From positions 1 to 10,448 of the forward strand of contig CAJPUK010000074.1 in the NCBI GenBank assembly GCA_905373785.1: DNA of 10,448 bases, read 5' to 3'. A program made the translations under genes and the position numbers. This stretch comes from an uncultured Johnsonella sp. (GTDB taxonomy: Bacteria > Bacillota > Clostridia > Lachnospirales > Lachnospiraceae). The notes under the pieces are model-generated. The model was not told the origin of the DNA. It was given only the letters and a program-made list of their open reading frames with translations, and did no database searches. This document shows, one piece after another, positions 1 to 7,148 of the stretch. Every line of letters starts with the position of its first letter. Position 1 is the stretch's first letter.

Positions 1-279
1 TTGTTTTTTAATATATTCTTTATAGTCTTTTCTGGCTATTGCAATATCAAGTTCTTTTTGAGAAGGAAAAGCTTTTTCTTCTTCCAAGCCTGTTGTTTTG
101 CCATCGGCATCAATCTTATAGATAGAAGCTTTTTTATGCGTTGAAGGACTGTGATCTTTAAGTACATTGTTGGAATTTATTGTCCTTTGCTTGGCACGTA
201 TTCTTTTTAACCTTGCAAGATCCGATAAGTACCTTCGCCTTTCCTCTTTATCATCTGAGTGCATATCATCATTTCTCAT
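1..279 (-). CDS. Hypothetical protein, 3' part cut by window edge
   Basis: The frame opens at an ATG at 279 and stays open for 93 codons to the left edge, so the C-terminal part is missing. I do not recognise it. The visible part is very hydrophilic. The first 35 residues are rich in Arg, Lys and Asp, with a basic stretch (RRYLSDLARLKRIRAKQR), followed by a polar Ser/Asn/His segment and then a Lys/Glu-rich stretch. No signal peptide, membrane segment or nucleotide-binding motif is visible, and the basic start would suit a soluble or nucleic-acid-associated protein, which is only a guess. The ribosome site is weak (AAAGAAAG about 8 nt before the ATG); an in-frame ATG at 264 is an alternative. 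It starts 25 nt after the cytidylate-kinase-like gene and is probably the next operon member. Confidence 0.7.
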   Translation of the reverse strand, partial: MRNDDMHSDDKEERRRYLSDLARLKRIRAKQRTINSNNVLKDHSPSTHKKASIYKIDADGKTTGLEEEKAFPSQKELDIAIARKDYKEYIKKQ

Positions 280-304
280 AAAATAAAACTTTCTTTAATA
301 CTAT

Positions 305-937
305 CTACTGTCCTGACTCTTCTTTAATACCTATATAAGACTTTAACAGTTTGACACAGCCGTCAAGTCCTAACTTACTGCTGTTAATACACAGATCATA
401 GCTCTTGGAATCACTCCAGTGTTTGTTGGAATAATAGTTATAATAACTTGAACGTTTTTTATCTATTTTTATCATCAAGTCTTTTGCCTTATCTTCCGAT
501 ATACTTTGAGTTTCTGCAATACGTGCTATTCTGTCTTCTTCATCCGCATTAATAAAAACCGTAAGTAAATTCTTGTGTTCTGCCAAAGCATAATCGGCAC
601 ATCTTCCTATAATCACACAGGATTCATTTTCCGCTATTTGCTTGATTGCATCAAATTGAGCAAGGAATATCTTGTGGTTAATAGGCATATCAAGATAAGA
701 AGAAGAAGTATAGCCGAGGGAATATGTGTCCATTACTAAAGAATAAAGAAAACTGTTGGTAGGTCTTTCATCATGTGACTCAAAAAGCTCCTGGCATATT
801 CCGCTACTCTTTGCTGCAGCTGCCAAAAGTTCTTTATCATAGCACTTTATACCAAGTTCCTGTGCCAAAAGTTCGCCTATTTTCTTGCCGCCACTTCCCG
901 CCTGTCTTCCTATAGTAATAACTAAATTGTCTTTCAT
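305..937 (-). CDS. Cytidylate kinase-like family protein
   Basis: A 210-residue protein of the cytidylate-kinase-like family (AAA_26 type), common in Clostridia and Bacteroidetes. It opens with a beta strand and a variant P-loop, ITIGRQAGSGGKKIGELLA (residues 7-25), followed by the family's LGIKCYDKELL stretch. The IIGRCADYAL motif (109-118) and an HWSDSKSYDLCINSSKLG segment near the C terminus are also typical. The fold predicts phosphoryl transfer using ATP, but the true acceptor in this subfamily is not established and CMP activity should not be assumed. The start at 937 is preferred over the ATG at 943 because AGGAG (945-949) lies 7 nt from the former and only 1 nt from the latter. It follows the RluA-family gene by 29 nt in the same operon. 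Confidence 0.9.
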   Translation of the reverse strand: MKDNLVITIGRQAGSGGKKIGELLAQELGIKCYDKELLAAAAKSSGICQELFESHDERPTNSFLYSLVMDTYSLGYTSSSYLDMPINHKIFLAQFDAIKQIAENESCVIIGRCADYALAEHKNLLTVFINADEEDRIARIAETQSISEDKAKDLMIKIDKKRSSYYNYYSNKHWSDSKSYDLCINSSKLGLDGCVKLLKSYIGIKEESGQ

Positions 938-944
938 ATCCATA

Positions 945-949
945 CTCCT
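945..949 (-). promoter_or_regulatory. Ribosome binding site fixing the cytidylate-kinase-like start
   Basis: AGGAG on the minus strand sits 7 nt before the ATG at 937 and only 1 nt before the ATG at 943. This supports the shorter protein. Confidence 0.75.
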
Positions 950-966
950 CTCTATAAAAATTAATA

Positions 967-1872
967 TTATAATTTATTCAAAAGCTTCTCAAAGTATTCG
1001 GGAAGTTCAGAGTCAAATTCCATATACCGAAGGCTGCTTGGATGCACAAACCCCAATGTTTTGGCATGTAAACACTGTCCGTTTAACTCAAAAGGGGATT
1101 TTGAATACCCATATATCCCATCTCCCAAAAGCGGATGCAATATGTAAGCCATATGCACTCTTATTTGGTGTGTCCTGCCTGTTTTTAATTCACACTCTAT
1201 ATAGGTGTAATTTTTAAATCTTTGTAAAACTCTATACTTAGTATAAGCATATTTTCCGCTTTCGTCTACAACCGAGAATTTTTTCCTGTCAAAACTATGT
1301 CTTCCTATATAATTTTCTATCACTCCGCTATCTTCTTTTATAACCCCATGAACTATAGCATGGTACTTTCGGCTTATAGTATGCTCTCTCAGCTGATCGG
1401 CTATAAAATTGTGAGACTTGTCATTCTTACACACTATTAAAAGCCCTGTAGTATCCTTATCTATTCTGTGAACTATCCCCGGTCTTAGCACACCGTTAAT
1501 TGAAGACAAGTTATCTTTACAATGATACATTAAGGCATTAACCAGGGTACCGCTTATATGCCCGTTAGAAGGGTGCACCACCATACCCTTGGGCTTATTG
1601 ACTATTATCAAGTCATCATCTTCGTAACGAATATCCAAAGGTATATCTTCCGCCTTTATATCAAGCTCACTCGGACTCGGAATTTGTATTTCTATCAATT
1701 CCCCAAGACTTACTTTATAACTGCTCTTTACTTCTTTTCCATTGACTTTAATGGCACCTTCTTTTATAAGTTTTTGTATATGTGAACGACTAAGCCCTAT
1801 ACCTGCAAGGTTAATATGGTTATCTATTCTAATATCTTCGTTATTGGTTACTTCTAATCTTATATCCTGCAT
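967..1872 (-). CDS. rluD: RluA-family 23S rRNA pseudouridine synthase (RluD-like)
   Basis: A 301-residue enzyme that isomerises uridine to pseudouridine in RNA, by family most likely in 23S rRNA. Residues about 14-75 form an S4 RNA-binding domain (GLSRSHIQKLIKEGAIKVNG). The rest is the catalytic domain. It contains YEDDDLIIVNKPKGMVVHP (83-101) and the signature HRIDKDTTG (135-143), in which Asp138 is the expected nucleophile. LKTGRTHQIRVHM and HPLLGDGIYG follow as later family motifs. Full length matches the family. In Firmicutes this gene regularly follows lspA, as here, with only 2 nt between them. The ribosome site is weak (AAAAAGTAAAG within the lspA end), so translation probably depends on coupling. 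The exact target uridines cannot be read from sequence; RluD-type is assigned from the S4 domain and context. Confidence 0.92.
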   Translation of the reverse strand: MQDIRLEVTNNEDIRIDNHINLAGIGLSRSHIQKLIKEGAIKVNGKEVKSSYKVSLGELIEIQIPSPSELDIKAEDIPLDIRYEDDDLIIVNKPKGMVVHPSNGHISGTLVNALMYHCKDNLSSINGVLRPGIVHRIDKDTTGLLIVCKNDKSHNFIADQLREHTISRKYHAIVHGVIKEDSGVIENYIGRHSFDRKKFSVVDESGKYAYTKYRVLQRFKNYTYIECELKTGRTHQIRVHMAYILHPLLGDGIYGYSKSPFELNGQCLHAKTLGFVHPSSLRYMEFDSELPEYFEKLLNKL

Positions 1873-1874
1873 CT

Positions 1875-2390
1875 TTACTTTTTGTTTTTTATAAATCTAA
1901 AATCCTCTTCTTTATATATAAATAATAAACATACAATCAAAACTGTGGTGGCAATACTTATGTATATATCAGCCATATTAAAAATAGGAAAATTAATCAG
2001 GCTTATATATATAAAATCCACAACATAGGCATACATAACTCTGTCTATAAAATTCCCCAAGGCTCCTGCAAATATAAAACACAATATATAAAATAAAGGC
2101 ATATATTTTTTTTCAAAAGGCAGCCTATATACAATATAGTATATCACAAGCAGTACCAAGAGCGTTACTATATAAAAAAACCATTGTTTGCCCTGTAAAA
2201 TACTGAAGGCGGCACCTCTGTTCTCAGAATATAAAAACTCTAAAACACCTTTTATAAGTACATAAGAAGGTCTTCCCTTCAAGTTTGCAACTGCAAGCAT
2301 CTTAGTATATCTGTCAATAAATACCGCTATAGCGGATATGACAAAAAATAATATGAATTTAATTTTTATCTTATTATCAGTGCTATTCAT
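1875..2390 (-). CDS. lspA: Lipoprotein signal peptidase (signal peptidase II)
   Basis: A 171-residue integral membrane aspartyl protease that removes signal peptides from prolipoproteins after lipid attachment to the conserved Cys. Four hydrophobic segments are visible (about 12-30, 69-88, 97-113 and 134-158). The family motifs are all present: DRYTK (26-30), ENRGAAF (56-62), GNFIDR (112-117), VVDF (123-126) and FNMAD (137-141). Asp125 and Asp141 correspond to the catalytic dyad. The C-terminal tail is short and basic. The ATG at 2390 lies inside the end of aroB, an 8-nt overlap that implies translational coupling. Adjacency to the RluA-family gene is a classic Gram-positive arrangement and supports the call. 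Confidence 0.97.
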   Translation of the reverse strand: MNSTDNKIKIKFILFFVISAIAVFIDRYTKMLAVANLKGRPSYVLIKGVLEFLYSENRGAAFSILQGKQWFFYIVTLLVLLVIYYIVYRLPFEKKYMPLFYILCFIFAGALGNFIDRVMYAYVVDFIYISLINFPIFNMADIYISIATTVLIVCLLFIYKEEDFRFIKNKK

Positions 2391-3471
2391 AAATTATACT
2401 CTTAAGCCCTTCTCTCATCTCTTCCATACTTACACTGTCATCTATAAAAGCCTCTCCTATAGAGTTTATAAGAATAAACTTTATCTTACCTAAACTCATC
2501 TTTTTATCATTAAGTGTGGCTTTTAAAACCGATTCTATATCTATATTATACCTTAATTTATTATCTAAATCAAAAGTTCTGAATAAATTTTCTATACGTT
2601 TTTTCTCATCCGAACTTATCAAGTGTCTTTTCATACTTATATCAGCTGCGGCACAGGAGCCTAAAGCTACGCACTGTCCATGACTTAACTTAAAATTAAG
2701 TTCCTTTTCTATAGCGTGCCCAAGTGTATGTCCGAAATTAAGTAAGGCTCGCACTCCTTTTTCTTTCGGATCCTCTTCTACTACCGCTTTTTTTATAGAG
2801 TCGCTTCTAAAAAGCATATCCATACAAGTTAAGCTGTCCTTAGCTTTTATTTTCCCGGCTTTATGTTCCAATAAATCAAAGAAAAACCTGTCTTTTATTA
2901 TAGCGGATTTTACTACCTCCGCCATACCTGATGCAAACTCCTCGCTGCTTAGAGTTCTAAGAGTGCCTATATTTGAATATACCAAAGACGGCATGTGAAA
3001 AGCCCCTACAAGATTTTTATAGGACATGAAATCCACTCCTGTTTTTCCGCCTATGCTTGAATCGGCTTGTGCAAGTAAGCTTGTAGGTATTTGTATGAAC
3101 CTTAGCCCTCTAAGATAGCTTGCTGCCACATATCCGCACAAATCTCCTACCACACCTCCGCCAAGCGCCACTAAGATATCATTTCTGTCAAACTTATGTT
3201 TTATCAAAAATTTGTACATAGTATTTACCGTATCCAAGTTTTTAGAAACTTCTCCGGCAATAAAGCTTATATTGAACACTTTATCGGAACACTCCGACAG
3301 AATAGATTGAACCGTGTGCTGATATAAAGCAGATACATTGCTGTCACTTATTATACAATACTTAACTTTATACAAATCAAGTGATTTAATTGCAGCCTTA
3401 AGTGCAGCAAAATCTTCTTTAATATATATATTATATGCAAACTTATTTTCATAATTAACAGGTAAAATCAT
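2383..3471 (-). CDS. aroB: 3-dehydroquinate synthase
   Basis: A 362-residue cytosolic enzyme that converts DAHP to 3-dehydroquinate, the second step of the shikimate pathway, using NAD+ and a divalent metal. The NAD-binding motif GGGVVGDLCGYVAA is at 104-117, followed by RGLRFIQIPTSLLAQADSS and GGKTGVD (141-147). Metal ligands are expected at Glu185 (GMAEVVK), His248 (FGHTLGHA) and His264 (LSHGQ), all present. Length is normal. A GTG at 3480 would add three residues, but AAGGGTGG (3477-3484) lies 5 nt before the ATG at 3471 and overlaps that GTG, so 3471 is chosen. Its position between ylmH and lspA is unusual: no other shikimate gene is visible, and divIVA often occupies this slot in Firmicutes. 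Confidence 0.96.
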   Translation of the reverse strand: MILPVNYENKFAYNIYIKEDFAALKAAIKSLDLYKVKYCIISDSNVSALYQHTVQSILSECSDKVFNISFIAGEVSKNLDTVNTMYKFLIKHKFDRNDILVALGGGVVGDLCGYVAASYLRGLRFIQIPTSLLAQADSSIGGKTGVDFMSYKNLVGAFHMPSLVYSNIGTLRTLSSEEFASGMAEVVKSAIIKDRFFFDLLEHKAGKIKAKDSLTCMDMLFRSDSIKKAVVEEDPKEKGVRALLNFGHTLGHAIEKELNFKLSHGQCVALGSCAAADISMKRHLISSDEKKRIENLFRTFDLDNKLRYNIDIESVLKATLNDKKMSLGKIKFILINSIGEAFIDDSVSMEEMREGLKSIIYE

Positions 3472-3476
3472 TTTAA

Positions 3477-3484
3477 CCACCCTT
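3477..3484 (-). promoter_or_regulatory. Ribosome binding site fixing the aroB start
   Basis: AAGGGTGG on the minus strand lies 5 nt before the ATG at 3471. It overlaps the competing GTG at 3480 and so argues against that longer start. Confidence 0.65.
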
Positions 3485-3489
3485 AGGAT

Positions 3490-4248
3490 TTAGATATATT
3501 GTCTTACTTTCACTACCAATCTGCCTTTTTTGCTGATTTTTTCAATATCGGAATATATAAATCTGCCAAGCCCTCTCACGGAAACTATATCATCAGGATT
3601 TAATGCACGACTATGAGCATTTATAAGTTTGGAGTTTATAAATACCTTGTCCGCATCAATTAAAAGATTAGCCTTAGCCCTTGATATATTATACACCGAA
3701 GAGAGTACCGAGTCCAACCTATTAGAGGCTATATTTATAATTTTTTCTTCAATATTACTGCTAAAATCTATTGCTTTAAAATCCGTCTTACTTACACTGA
3801 CCTTATTATGCTTTACATCGGTCAAATTATCTAAGATTATATTGCTTGCATTTTTAAGCACATATACATAGGCCTCATGTCCCATTACACAGATATCTCC
3901 TATAGTGTGTCTTTCGATACCTATATTCATAATAGCTCCCAAATAATCCCTATGGCTTAGGCTTTGTGAAAATTTAGGATTCTTATTACTTATATACAGC
4001 AAATCCATAAAATCGGCTTCGTTTATATCTTCAAAATTGCACGAAAAAAAGCAAACTAACTTTCTTTCCGCATAATCATAACCTCCAAGTATCTTATAAG
4101 AAACCCGGAGTGAAGTGCTTATAGATTGAAAGATGGTTTGCTCGTATAGATTCAAAAATACAGTATGAGTGGTAATATTTTTATAATAAGCTCTGTTAGC
4201 TAAGTCGCTAATTCTATTAATCAAAAACTGTCTGTCTTTTACATCCAT
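3490..4248 (-). CDS. ylmH: YlmH-type S4-domain RNA-binding protein
   Basis: A 252-residue member of the YlmH family of the Gram-positive division cluster. The N-terminal two thirds carry the family's hallmark segment SLSHRDYLGAIMNIGIERHT (95-114) followed by IGDICV. The C terminus (about 177-240) is an S4 RNA-binding domain with the pattern NRLDSVLSSVYNISRAKANLLID, ending in a basic strand. Homologues bind the ribosome or RNA; B. subtilis YlmH has been linked to rescue of stalled ribosomes and the pneumococcal homologue to division. I infer the same general role here. It starts 3 nt after sepF, as in the standard yggS-sepF-ylmH order, which makes orthology very likely. No key residue appears to be missing. 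Confidence 0.9.
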   Translation of the reverse strand: MDVKDRQFLINRISDLANRAYYKNITTHTVFLNLYEQTIFQSISTSLRVSYKILGGYDYAERKLVCFFSCNFEDINEADFMDLLYISNKNPKFSQSLSHRDYLGAIMNIGIERHTIGDICVMGHEAYVYVLKNASNIILDNLTDVKHNKVSVSKTDFKAIDFSSNIEEKIINIASNRLDSVLSSVYNISRAKANLLIDADKVFINSKLINAHSRALNPDDIVSVRGLGRFIYSDIEKISKKGRLVVKVRQYI

Positions 4249-4251
4249 AAA

Positions 4252-4830
4252 TTATGACATTCTCACATTCAAATTAGATGTATCGGAAAATGTTTCTGAA
4301 TTTAATATATTCTGAAAATCACCTGATAAATCAACTGCCGAAGGTGTAACTACAAATATAGCATTGGATACCTTTTGTAACTTACCGTCCAAAGTATAAG
4401 TTGCACCGGAAGTAAAATCAAGTACTCTTTGAGCCAAATCACTGTGTATGATTGATTCCATATTTAATACTACTGCTTTGCCATCCAATAAGCAGTCGCT
4501 TATTTGCTGGGCATCAGACATTTCTTTAGGTATTACCAAAGTAAGTTCCATAGAACGCCTCAATGGAGTAATATTAGACCTTCTTGATGATGAGGAAAAC
4601 GAAGCCTGAGATGAAGAACGAGCTGCCCTATGCTCGGACTCCTCTCTATAATAATCATTATTTCTTCTCTTGGAAGAAGATCTTACAGGTTGTATATCAT
4701 CATAGTCATCTTCTTCACCCTCATCCTCATATACATCGTCTTCATATTCATACCCTTCGTCGTAGTCATCATCGTAGTTATCATCGTCTCTACTACGAAA
4801 AGCATCTATTATACGATTTATAAAACCCAT
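4252..4830 (-). CDS. sepF: Cell division protein SepF
   Basis: A 192-residue SepF that links FtsZ filaments to the membrane and promotes septum assembly. Residues 1-13 (MGFINRIIDAFRS) form the amphipathic membrane-targeting helix. Residues 15-46 are extremely acidic, mostly Asp and Glu with Tyr. Residues 50-93 are a Ser/Arg-rich, presumably disordered linker. Residues about 94-170 are the conserved core that polymerises and binds the FtsZ C terminus, containing ELTLVIPKEMSDAQQISDCL, GKAVVLNME and a TYTLDGK-AIFVVTP segment. The linker is longer than in B. subtilis SepF (about 150 residues) but similar to many clostridial forms. Start at ATG 4830, 4 nt after yggS, with AGAGGAAGG upstream. Aspartate codons in the acidic stretch create long spurious frames on the other strand. 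Confidence 0.96.
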   Translation of the reverse strand: MGFINRIIDAFRSRDDDNYDDDYDEGYEYEDDVYEDEGEEDDYDDIQPVRSSSKRRNNDYYREESEHRAARSSSQASFSSSSRRSNITPLRRSMELTLVIPKEMSDAQQISDCLLDGKAVVLNMESIIHSDLAQRVLDFTSGATYTLDGKLQKVSNAIFVVTPSAVDLSGDFQNILNSETFSDTSNLNVRMS

Positions 4831-4834
4831 TTAA

Positions 4835-5524
4835 CTATTTCCTTCCTCTTACGCCGAATATAGCAGTACCAACCCGTATAAAAGTTGTCCCTTGTGATAT
4901 AGCTATCTCATAATCATTAGACATACCCATAGATAATAAATCCATTTCTATATTATGAAACTTTCTTGCATTTATGTCAACTGACAAATCCTTTAATTTT
5001 TTAAACACACTTTCGTTACATTTCGGATCGCTCACATAAGGTGCAACCGTCATCAGTCCACGAATTTTCAAGTGCTTAAATTTGTCAAATGCAGCAATTT
5101 GCTCTAACAATTCCGACACACTGAATCCGAATTTACTTTCCTCATTTGCAACATTAACTTCCAATAAGCCTTCAACTGTAATATCAAGTTTAGACGCCTC
5201 ATTTTCTATAGCCTCAGCAAGTTTTAGGCTGTCAACAGAATGTATTAAAGCAGCTTTTTTAATTACAGCTTTGACTTTGTTGGTCTGCAGATGACCTATC
5301 ATATGCCACCTGATATCATCCGGAAGTTGTTCGGACTTAGACACAAGCTCTTGAACTTTATTCTCCCCAAAGTCTCTGATACCGCAGTCATAAGCTTCTT
5401 GTACAATTTCTACAGGCATAGTCTTACTGACTGCAATTAAAGTTACATCGGATATTTTTCTTGAATATTTTTCACAAGCCGAAGATATATCCTCACGTAT
5501 TTTTTTAATATTTTCTTTTATCAT
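4835..5524 (-). CDS. yggS: YggS/YlmE family pyridoxal phosphate homeostasis protein
   Basis: A 229-residue single-domain alanine-racemase-like barrel that binds PLP and affects intracellular PLP and amino-acid balance; no enzymatic turnover is established for the family. Lys34 in TLIAVSKT is the expected Schiff-base lysine. Other signatures are DFGENKVQE (51-59), WHMIGHLQTNK, HSVDSLKLA, LLEVNVANEESKFGF, GLMTVAPY, SMGMSNDYEIAI and TFIRVGTAIFG, the last two near the phosphate-binding end. Length matches the family. It starts 9 nt after the HlyD-like gene, whose stop overlaps the ribosome site AGGAA. Position directly before sepF is the normal Firmicute arrangement (ylmE-sepF). Confidence 0.96.
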   Translation of the reverse strand: MIKENIKKIREDISSACEKYSRKISDVTLIAVSKTMPVEIVQEAYDCGIRDFGENKVQELVSKSEQLPDDIRWHMIGHLQTNKVKAVIKKAALIHSVDSLKLAEAIENEASKLDITVEGLLEVNVANEESKFGFSVSELLEQIAAFDKFKHLKIRGLMTVAPYVSDPKCNESVFKKLKDLSVDINARKFHNIEMDLLSMGMSNDYEIAISQGTTFIRVGTAIFGVRGRK

Positions 5525-5533
5525 ATTCAGTTC

Positions 5534-6907
5534 CTATCTATAAATGAAATCGCCTTCATTTATGCCTTCAGTATCAAGTAATATGTGATCATAAACAGAT
5601 AAACCGTATTTTGTATTTTTTTTTACTATATAATATTCTTCATTTGAAGATAATATATCAACTTTTTTAAATATGGCATAGCCCTTGTTAATATTAAAAA
5701 CTCCTTTCAATTTTTCTTTTGCCCCGACTTTATACTTACTGCCCACATCGGGTTGTACCAGATAATCATTTTCATGAATTTTTGACATGGGCGAGTCGGA
5801 TATATATAACATCCCGTCTACAGAATCATAAATATCCGTAGGAAGATATTCTATACTCAACTTATTATTCTTACTTACTTCTCTATAAAACCCTACATTA
5901 ACCTCATCATTGTTGCTTGCAAGATATTCACCGGGTACCGTAAAAAATGAAATATCGACTACCGACTTATGAGGTATTTTAAGACCTGTAGCCGAGCTTA
6001 ACTCTATTTCAAAATCTATAAATCTGTTTTCCAAAAAGTGTATCATATATTTATCAAACTCTAAACGCCCGTAAGCGAGAGAATCCGCACCGGCAAATAT
6101 TGAAAATTTTGCCACATCCGATAAACCCTTACTTTTAAAATTGACCTTAAGAGCAGTTTTATCTTTATATTGCTCCTTATCTTCCTCACTTAACGGAAAT
6201 ACTATACTCCAATTATCCGAACTTATCACTTTATAAATAGGTGTATTCTTATCTACCAAATCTCCCGACTTTAATCTTTCGAATTTATACTTCGTTCTGT
6301 CAAAATCTATCGCAGCCAGGGTATTAATATCTCTATCCTCATAGCTGTCGATGTTGTAAGATATGATACCGGAATAAGCCGCAGTTGATATATTCAAGTT
6401 TATATTTTTTGACCTCGTGATATTATCAATATTTTCTAAGGTTATTAAATTGGAAAACTCAAGTAAGTCAGCATTAATATCATACTTTACATCATATGCA
6501 TTATAAAACTTTTGCCTATCGTAAGAAGTCGAAAAATCGGAAAGTTTCTTTTTTATTTTTTGAGTATTGGTATCATCCAACTTGTCAAGATTGGAACCTT
6601 GACTTGCAAGCATGGAATTGAGATTGCCGGTTTCATCAATAAGAAAAACCTTATCTCCTACCGCACATCTTTTACCTTCCCGCATATAAAAATTAACATA
6701 GCCTGCAACTTCTGTATTGGCAACTTCTTCTTCTCTGAAAATCAGCCCGGTATATTCTTTATCCGATACCATAGATCCTTCCGTTACTTCATAAAAACTC
6801 CTTCTGTTACGCATAAAGTAAGCAACTATGATAAAAGCAACATAAGCTATTAAAGCAAATAACAGGACTGTAACTATATTAAATCTTATACCATTTTTTT
6901 TTGACAA
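5534..6907 (-). CDS. HlyD-like membrane protein of the sepF cluster
   Basis: A 457-residue protein with one N-terminal membrane segment (about 9-32). A long extracytoplasmic part follows with two lipoyl-like half motifs: EVAGYVNFYMREGKRCAVGDKVFLID (66-91 region) and a later GIISYNID with LKSGDLVDKNTPIYKV. This resembles membrane-fusion (HlyD/RND adaptor) proteins. The C-terminal part (KIPHKSVVDI, KGVFNINKGYAIFKKVDI, TKYGLSVYDHILLD) matches, from memory, a conserved clostridial family annotated as HlyD-type adaptor and found beside yggS-sepF. No transporter gene is adjacent, so an export role is unproven; an envelope or division role is equally possible. The start codon is TTG, with AGGAG (6913-6917) 5 nt upstream. 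No ATG lies nearby in frame. It is the first gene of its operon, immediately downstream of the inverted-repeat element. Confidence 0.85.
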   Translation of the reverse strand: MSKKNGIRFNIVTVLLFALIAYVAFIIVAYFMRNRRSFYEVTEGSMVSDKEYTGLIFREEEVANTEVAGYVNFYMREGKRCAVGDKVFLIDETGNLNSMLASQGSNLDKLDDTNTQKIKKKLSDFSTSYDRQKFYNAYDVKYDINADLLEFSNLITLENIDNITRSKNINLNISTAAYSGIISYNIDSYEDRDINTLAAIDFDRTKYKFERLKSGDLVDKNTPIYKVISSDNWSIVFPLSEEDKEQYKDKTALKVNFKSKGLSDVAKFSIFAGADSLAYGRLEFDKYMIHFLENRFIDFEIELSSATGLKIPHKSVVDISFFTVPGEYLASNNDEVNVGFYREVSKNNKLSIEYLPTDIYDSVDGMLYISDSPMSKIHENDYLVQPDVGSKYKVGAKEKLKGVFNINKGYAIFKKVDILSSNEEYYIVKKNTKYGLSVYDHILLDTEGINEGDFIYR

Positions 6908-6912
6908 TATAA

Positions 6913-6917
6913 CTCCT
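6913..6917 (-). promoter_or_regulatory. Ribosome binding site for the TTG-start HlyD-like gene
   Basis: AGGAG on the minus strand lies 5 nt before the TTG at 6907, which makes this unusual start codon credible. The site is inside the left copy (6913-6920) of the 8-bp direct repeat flanking the inverted-repeat element, so it may have been duplicated by an insertion. Confidence 0.7.
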
Positions 6918-6920
6918 ACA

Positions 6921-7056
6921 GTAACTGTTCAAGCATACAAAAACCAATAATAAAATTAATAAAAGACAAGCTTTTTTGTTAATCGCTTTATTGGTTTTTA
7001 TAGGACTAATACTAACAACTCTTTATTTTTAATATGATATATGGTTGAACTGTTAC
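6921..7056. mobile_element. Candidate MITE-like element with terminal inverted repeats
   Basis: A 136-bp AT-rich non-coding block. Its ends are 17-bp inverted repeats, GTAACTGTTCAAGCATA at 6921-6937 and the complement of GTAACAGTTCAACCATA at 7040-7056, matching at 15 of 17 positions. Directly abutting are CTCCTACA (6913-6920) and CCCCTACA (7057-7064), an 8-bp direct repeat with one mismatch, as expected of a target-site duplication. It contains no open frame of note. Inside lies a perfect 12-bp inverted repeat. I cannot assign a transposase family; 8-bp duplications occur in several, such as IS6, ISL3 and IS256. The alternative is a chance arrangement or a paired operator. The element lies between the upstream operon's terminator and the HlyD-like gene and could carry that operon's promoter, though I found no convincing -35/-10 pair; a TATAAA at 6997-7002 (minus) lacks a good -35. 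Confidence 0.5.
6939..6999. repeat. Long AT-rich hairpin inside the MITE-like element
   Basis: AAAAACCAATAA at 6939-6950 and TTATTGGTTTTT at 6988-6999 are perfect 12-bp inverted repeats, separated by 37 nt. The intervening bases can pair further (ATTAA with TTAAT and an A4/T4 helix around a short loop), giving an almost complete 61-nt hairpin. The A5 and T5 flanks on a CCAATAA stem resemble a bidirectional terminator, but the stem is GC-poor, so terminator strength is doubtful. Confidence 0.6.
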
Positions 7057-7063
7057 CCCCTAC

Positions 7064-7121
7064 AAAAAAGCCGTTATGAGCAGTATCGTACAAGAGCATG
7101 ACTCATTCTACTCATAACAGC
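7064..7121 (-). terminator. Intrinsic terminator of the mgsA operon
   Basis: On the minus strand GCTGTTATGAG (7111-7121) pairs with CTCATAACGGC (7070-7080) over 11 bp with one G-U pair, around a 30-nt loop. A run of six T (7064-7069) follows at once. The hairpin begins 27 nt after the stop of the P-loop gene. There is no T run on the other side, so it acts in the minus direction only. Confidence 0.85.
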
Positions 7122-7148
7122 TATAAACATTATGCTTAATAAATACCG

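Noticed and set aside
291..330. 11-bp direct repeat TTCTTTAATAC at 291-301 and 320-330
   Set aside because: Two short AT-rich copies at the end of one gene and the leader of the next are probably chance or slippage; there is no array and no further copies nearby.
885..1217. 110-codon plus-strand frame
   Set aside because: It lies antisense across the RluA-family gene and the start of the kinase-like gene, has no family signature and no ribosome site, and is best explained as a shadow of minus-strand codons.
4584..4863. Two plus-strand frames of 77-79 codons, one hydrophobic and one His-rich
   Set aside because: They are readings of the repeated Asp/Glu codons of the SepF acidic linker on the opposite strand; the amino-acid bias is an artefact of that.
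6512..6853. 113-codon plus-strand frame
   Set aside because: Antisense to the well-supported HlyD-like gene, with no recognisable motifs.
6921..6937. Promoter TTGAAC-17-TATTGT at the left end of the element (minus strand)
   Set aside because: Its start point would fall at or beyond the TTG start codon of the HlyD-like gene, which would leave no ribosome site on the transcript.
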